Positions 62,509 through 64,000 of a stretch of DNA of 64,000 bases are shown here, piece after piece. A program made the position numbers and the translations under genes. This DNA comes from Chryseobacterium sp. 18061 (lineage in GTDB: Bacteria; Pseudomonadota; Gammaproteobacteria; Enterobacterales; Enterobacteriaceae): NCBI GenBank assembly GCA_902706205.1, contig CACSKA010000008.1, positions 101,923-165,922 of the forward strand, read 5' to 3'. Position 1 is the first letter of the stretch. Every line of letters begins with the position of its first letter. Below the pieces are notes generated by a model. The model saw only the letters and a list, made by a program, of their open reading frames with translations. It had not been told where the DNA came from and ran no database searches.

Positions 62509-64000
62509 ATGGCAGAGATCGAAATCCGACAATCACCGCCGCAGGCGTTTTATATAAAAGTGCACGATACCGATAATGTCGCCATTATTGTGAACGATAA
62601 CGGATTAAAAGCCGGAACACGTTTTGCGGATGGTCTGACGCTGATTGAACATATTCCACAGGGGCACAAAGTCGCACTGGTGGATATTCCTCATCACGGC
62701 GAAATCGTGCGCTACGGTGAAGTGATTGGCTATGCGGTACGCGATATTGTGCAAGGCAGCTGGATTGATGAATCCACCGTCGAACTGCCAAAAGCGCCGC
62801 CGCTGGAAACCCTGCCGTTGGCGACCCGCGTGCCGGAACCGTTACCGCCGCTGGAAGGCCACACCTTCGAAGGCTATCGCAACGCCGACGGCAGCGTCGG
62901 CACCAAAAACCTGCTCGGCATCACCACCAGCGTGCACTGCGTGGCGGGCGTAGTGGATTACGTGGTGAAAATCATCGAACGCGATCTGCTGCCGAAATAC
63001 CCGAACGTCGACGGCGTTGTTGGCCTCAACCACCTTTACGGCTGCGGCGTGGCGATCAATGCGCCGGCAGCGGTGGTGCCGATTCGCACTATTCACAACC
63101 TCGCGCTGAACCCCAACTTTGGCGGCGAAGTGATGGTGGTTGGATTAGGTTGTGAAAAACTTCAGCCCGAACGTTTGCTGCAAGGCACGGAAGATGTGCA
63201 GGCCATTCCGGTCGATAGCGCGAGCATCGTGCGTTTGCAGGACGAACATCACGTCGGATTCCGCTCAATGGTCGACGATATTTTACAGGTCGCCGAACGC
63301 CATCTGGTGAAGCTCAACCAGCGCCAGCGCGAAACCTGCCCGGCTTCTGAACTGGTGGTCGGGATGCAGTGCGGCGGCAGCGATGCATTTTCCGGCGTGA
63401 CCGCCAACCCGGCGGTGGGCTACGCCTCTGACCTGCTGGTGCGCTGCGGCGCCACGGTAATGTTCTCGGAAGTGACCGAAGTGCGCGATGCCATTCATCT
63501 GCTCACGCCGCGCGTTATCAACGAAGAGGTCGGCAAACGCCTGCTGGAAGAGATGGCCTGGTACGATAACTATCTCGATATGGGCAAAACCGACCGCAGC
63601 GCTAACCCATCGCCTGGCAATAAAAAAGGCGGTCTGGCAAACGTGGTGGAAAAAGCCCTCGGCTCGATTGCAAAATCCGGCCAGAGCGCGATTGTCGAAG
63701 TGCTTTCTCCGGGGCAACGCCCGACCAAACGCGGCCTGATTTACGCCGCCACGCCTGCCAGCGATTTTGTCTGCGGCACGCAGCAGGTGGCGTCCGGGAT
63801 CACCGTGCAGGTATTTACCACCGGGCGCGGCACGCCGTACGGTCTGGTGGCGGTACCGGTTATCAAGATGGCTACGCGCACCGAGCTGGCGAACCGCTGG
63901 TATGACTTAATGGATATCAATGCTGGAACGATTGCGACAGGCGAAGAGAGCATTGAGGATGTGGGCTGGAAACTGTTCCACTTCATTCTGGACGTCGCCA
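62509..64000 (+). CDS. garD: Galactarate dehydratase GarD, 3' end cut by window
   Basis: Dehydrates galactarate to 5-keto-4-deoxy-D-glucarate, the entry step for the gar pathway. About 497 codons are present of an expected ~523; the frame runs open to the window edge. N-terminal SAF domain (residues ~15-85), then the UxaA/GarD catalytic part with NHLYGCGVAIN, VGLGCEKLQPE, GMQCGGSDAFSGVTANPAVG and FTTGRGTPYGL. It is homologous to UxaA elsewhere in this window. The ATG at 62509 follows GGAG at a slightly long spacing. Confidence 0.96.
   Translation, partial: MAEIEIRQSPPQAFYIKVHDTDNVAIIVNDNGLKAGTRFADGLTLIEHIPQGHKVALVDIPHHGEIVRYGEVIGYAVRDIVQGSWIDESTVELPKAPPLETLPLATRVPEPLPPLEGHTFEGYRNADGSVGTKNLLGITTSVHCVAGVVDYVVKIIERDLLPKYPNVDGVVGLNHLYGCGVAINAPAAVVPIRTIHNLALNPNFGGEVMVVGLGCEKLQPERLLQGTEDVQAIPVDSASIVRLQDEHHVGFRSMVDDILQVAERHLVKLNQRQRETCPASELVVGMQCGGSDAFSGVTANPAVGYASDLLVRCGATVMFSEVTEVRDAIHLLTPRVINEEVGKRLLEEMAWYDNYLDMGKTDRSANPSPGNKKGGLANVVEKALGSIAKSGQSAIVEVLSPGQRPTKRGLIYAATPASDFVCGTQQVASGITVQVFTTGRGTPYGLVAVPVIKMATRTELANRWYDLMDINAGTIATGEESIEDVGWKLFHFILDVA

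Overview
The window is a chromosomal segment of an enterobacterium close to Enterobacter, Lelliottia or Leclercia. Gene content and order from fadH (25184) to the right edge follow the E. coli K-12 backbone (fadH, rlmG, ygjP, ygjR, alx, sstT, ygjV, uxaAC, exuT, exuR, yqjA, mzrA, yqjCDEK, yqjFG, yhaHJK, cyuA, cyuP, rnpB, garKRLP, garD). Several E. coli genes are missing: ebg/ygjK, higBA, ygjQ, yhaI, yhaL and the whole tdc operon. I cannot fix the species from the sequence alone.

Left edge, 1-3055: a low-density accessory patch. It holds a remnant of a P4-type satellite immunity region (ash-like frame), a 146-residue protein of unknown function, a long AT-rich gene-poor stretch, and a lone GNAT acetyltransferase bracketed by copies of an unexplained ~70-bp repeat. 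The patch lies between two ~96-bp direct copies of a REP/BIME element.

3053-11584: a complete autoinducer-2 system, with the lsrACDBFG transport and processing operon on the minus strand and lsrR-lsrK divergent on the plus strand. The kinase phosphorylates imported AI-2, phospho-AI-2 relieves LsrR, and LsrF/LsrG dispose of the signal.

11581-21814: a glycoside-use locus built around a LacI-type regulator. On the minus strand: a CUT1 sugar ABC transporter (lipoprotein, two permeases), a GH13 glucosidase, a GH130 mannoside phosphorylase-like protein and a DUF1861 protein. On the plus strand: the regulator, a CpsG-like phosphomannomutase and the MalK-like ATPase. A phosphorylase that yields mannose 1-phosphate next to a mutase that turns it into mannose 6-phosphate makes a coherent ATP-sparing pathway. 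This is the best candidate in the window for an undescribed system.

21979-25065: a secreted alpha/beta hydrolase followed by an OmpR-type regulator and histidine kinase that I do not recognise as a named system. 25184-48621: conserved backbone, including fatty-acid (fadH), hexuronate (uxa/exu) and cysteine (cyu) catabolism and the Mn/pH-sensing alx leader.

48906-56601: at the position E. coli uses for tdc there is a Spy-like chaperone, a BhsA-like small periplasmic protein, and a tight three-gene c-di-GMP operon (one diguanylate cyclase, two EAL proteins, of which one looks active and one degenerate). 56921-57871: rnpB followed by a 109-bp tandem array of its own 3' end plus terminator. 57904-64000: galactarate/glucarate genes garKRLP and divergent garD, which runs off the window.
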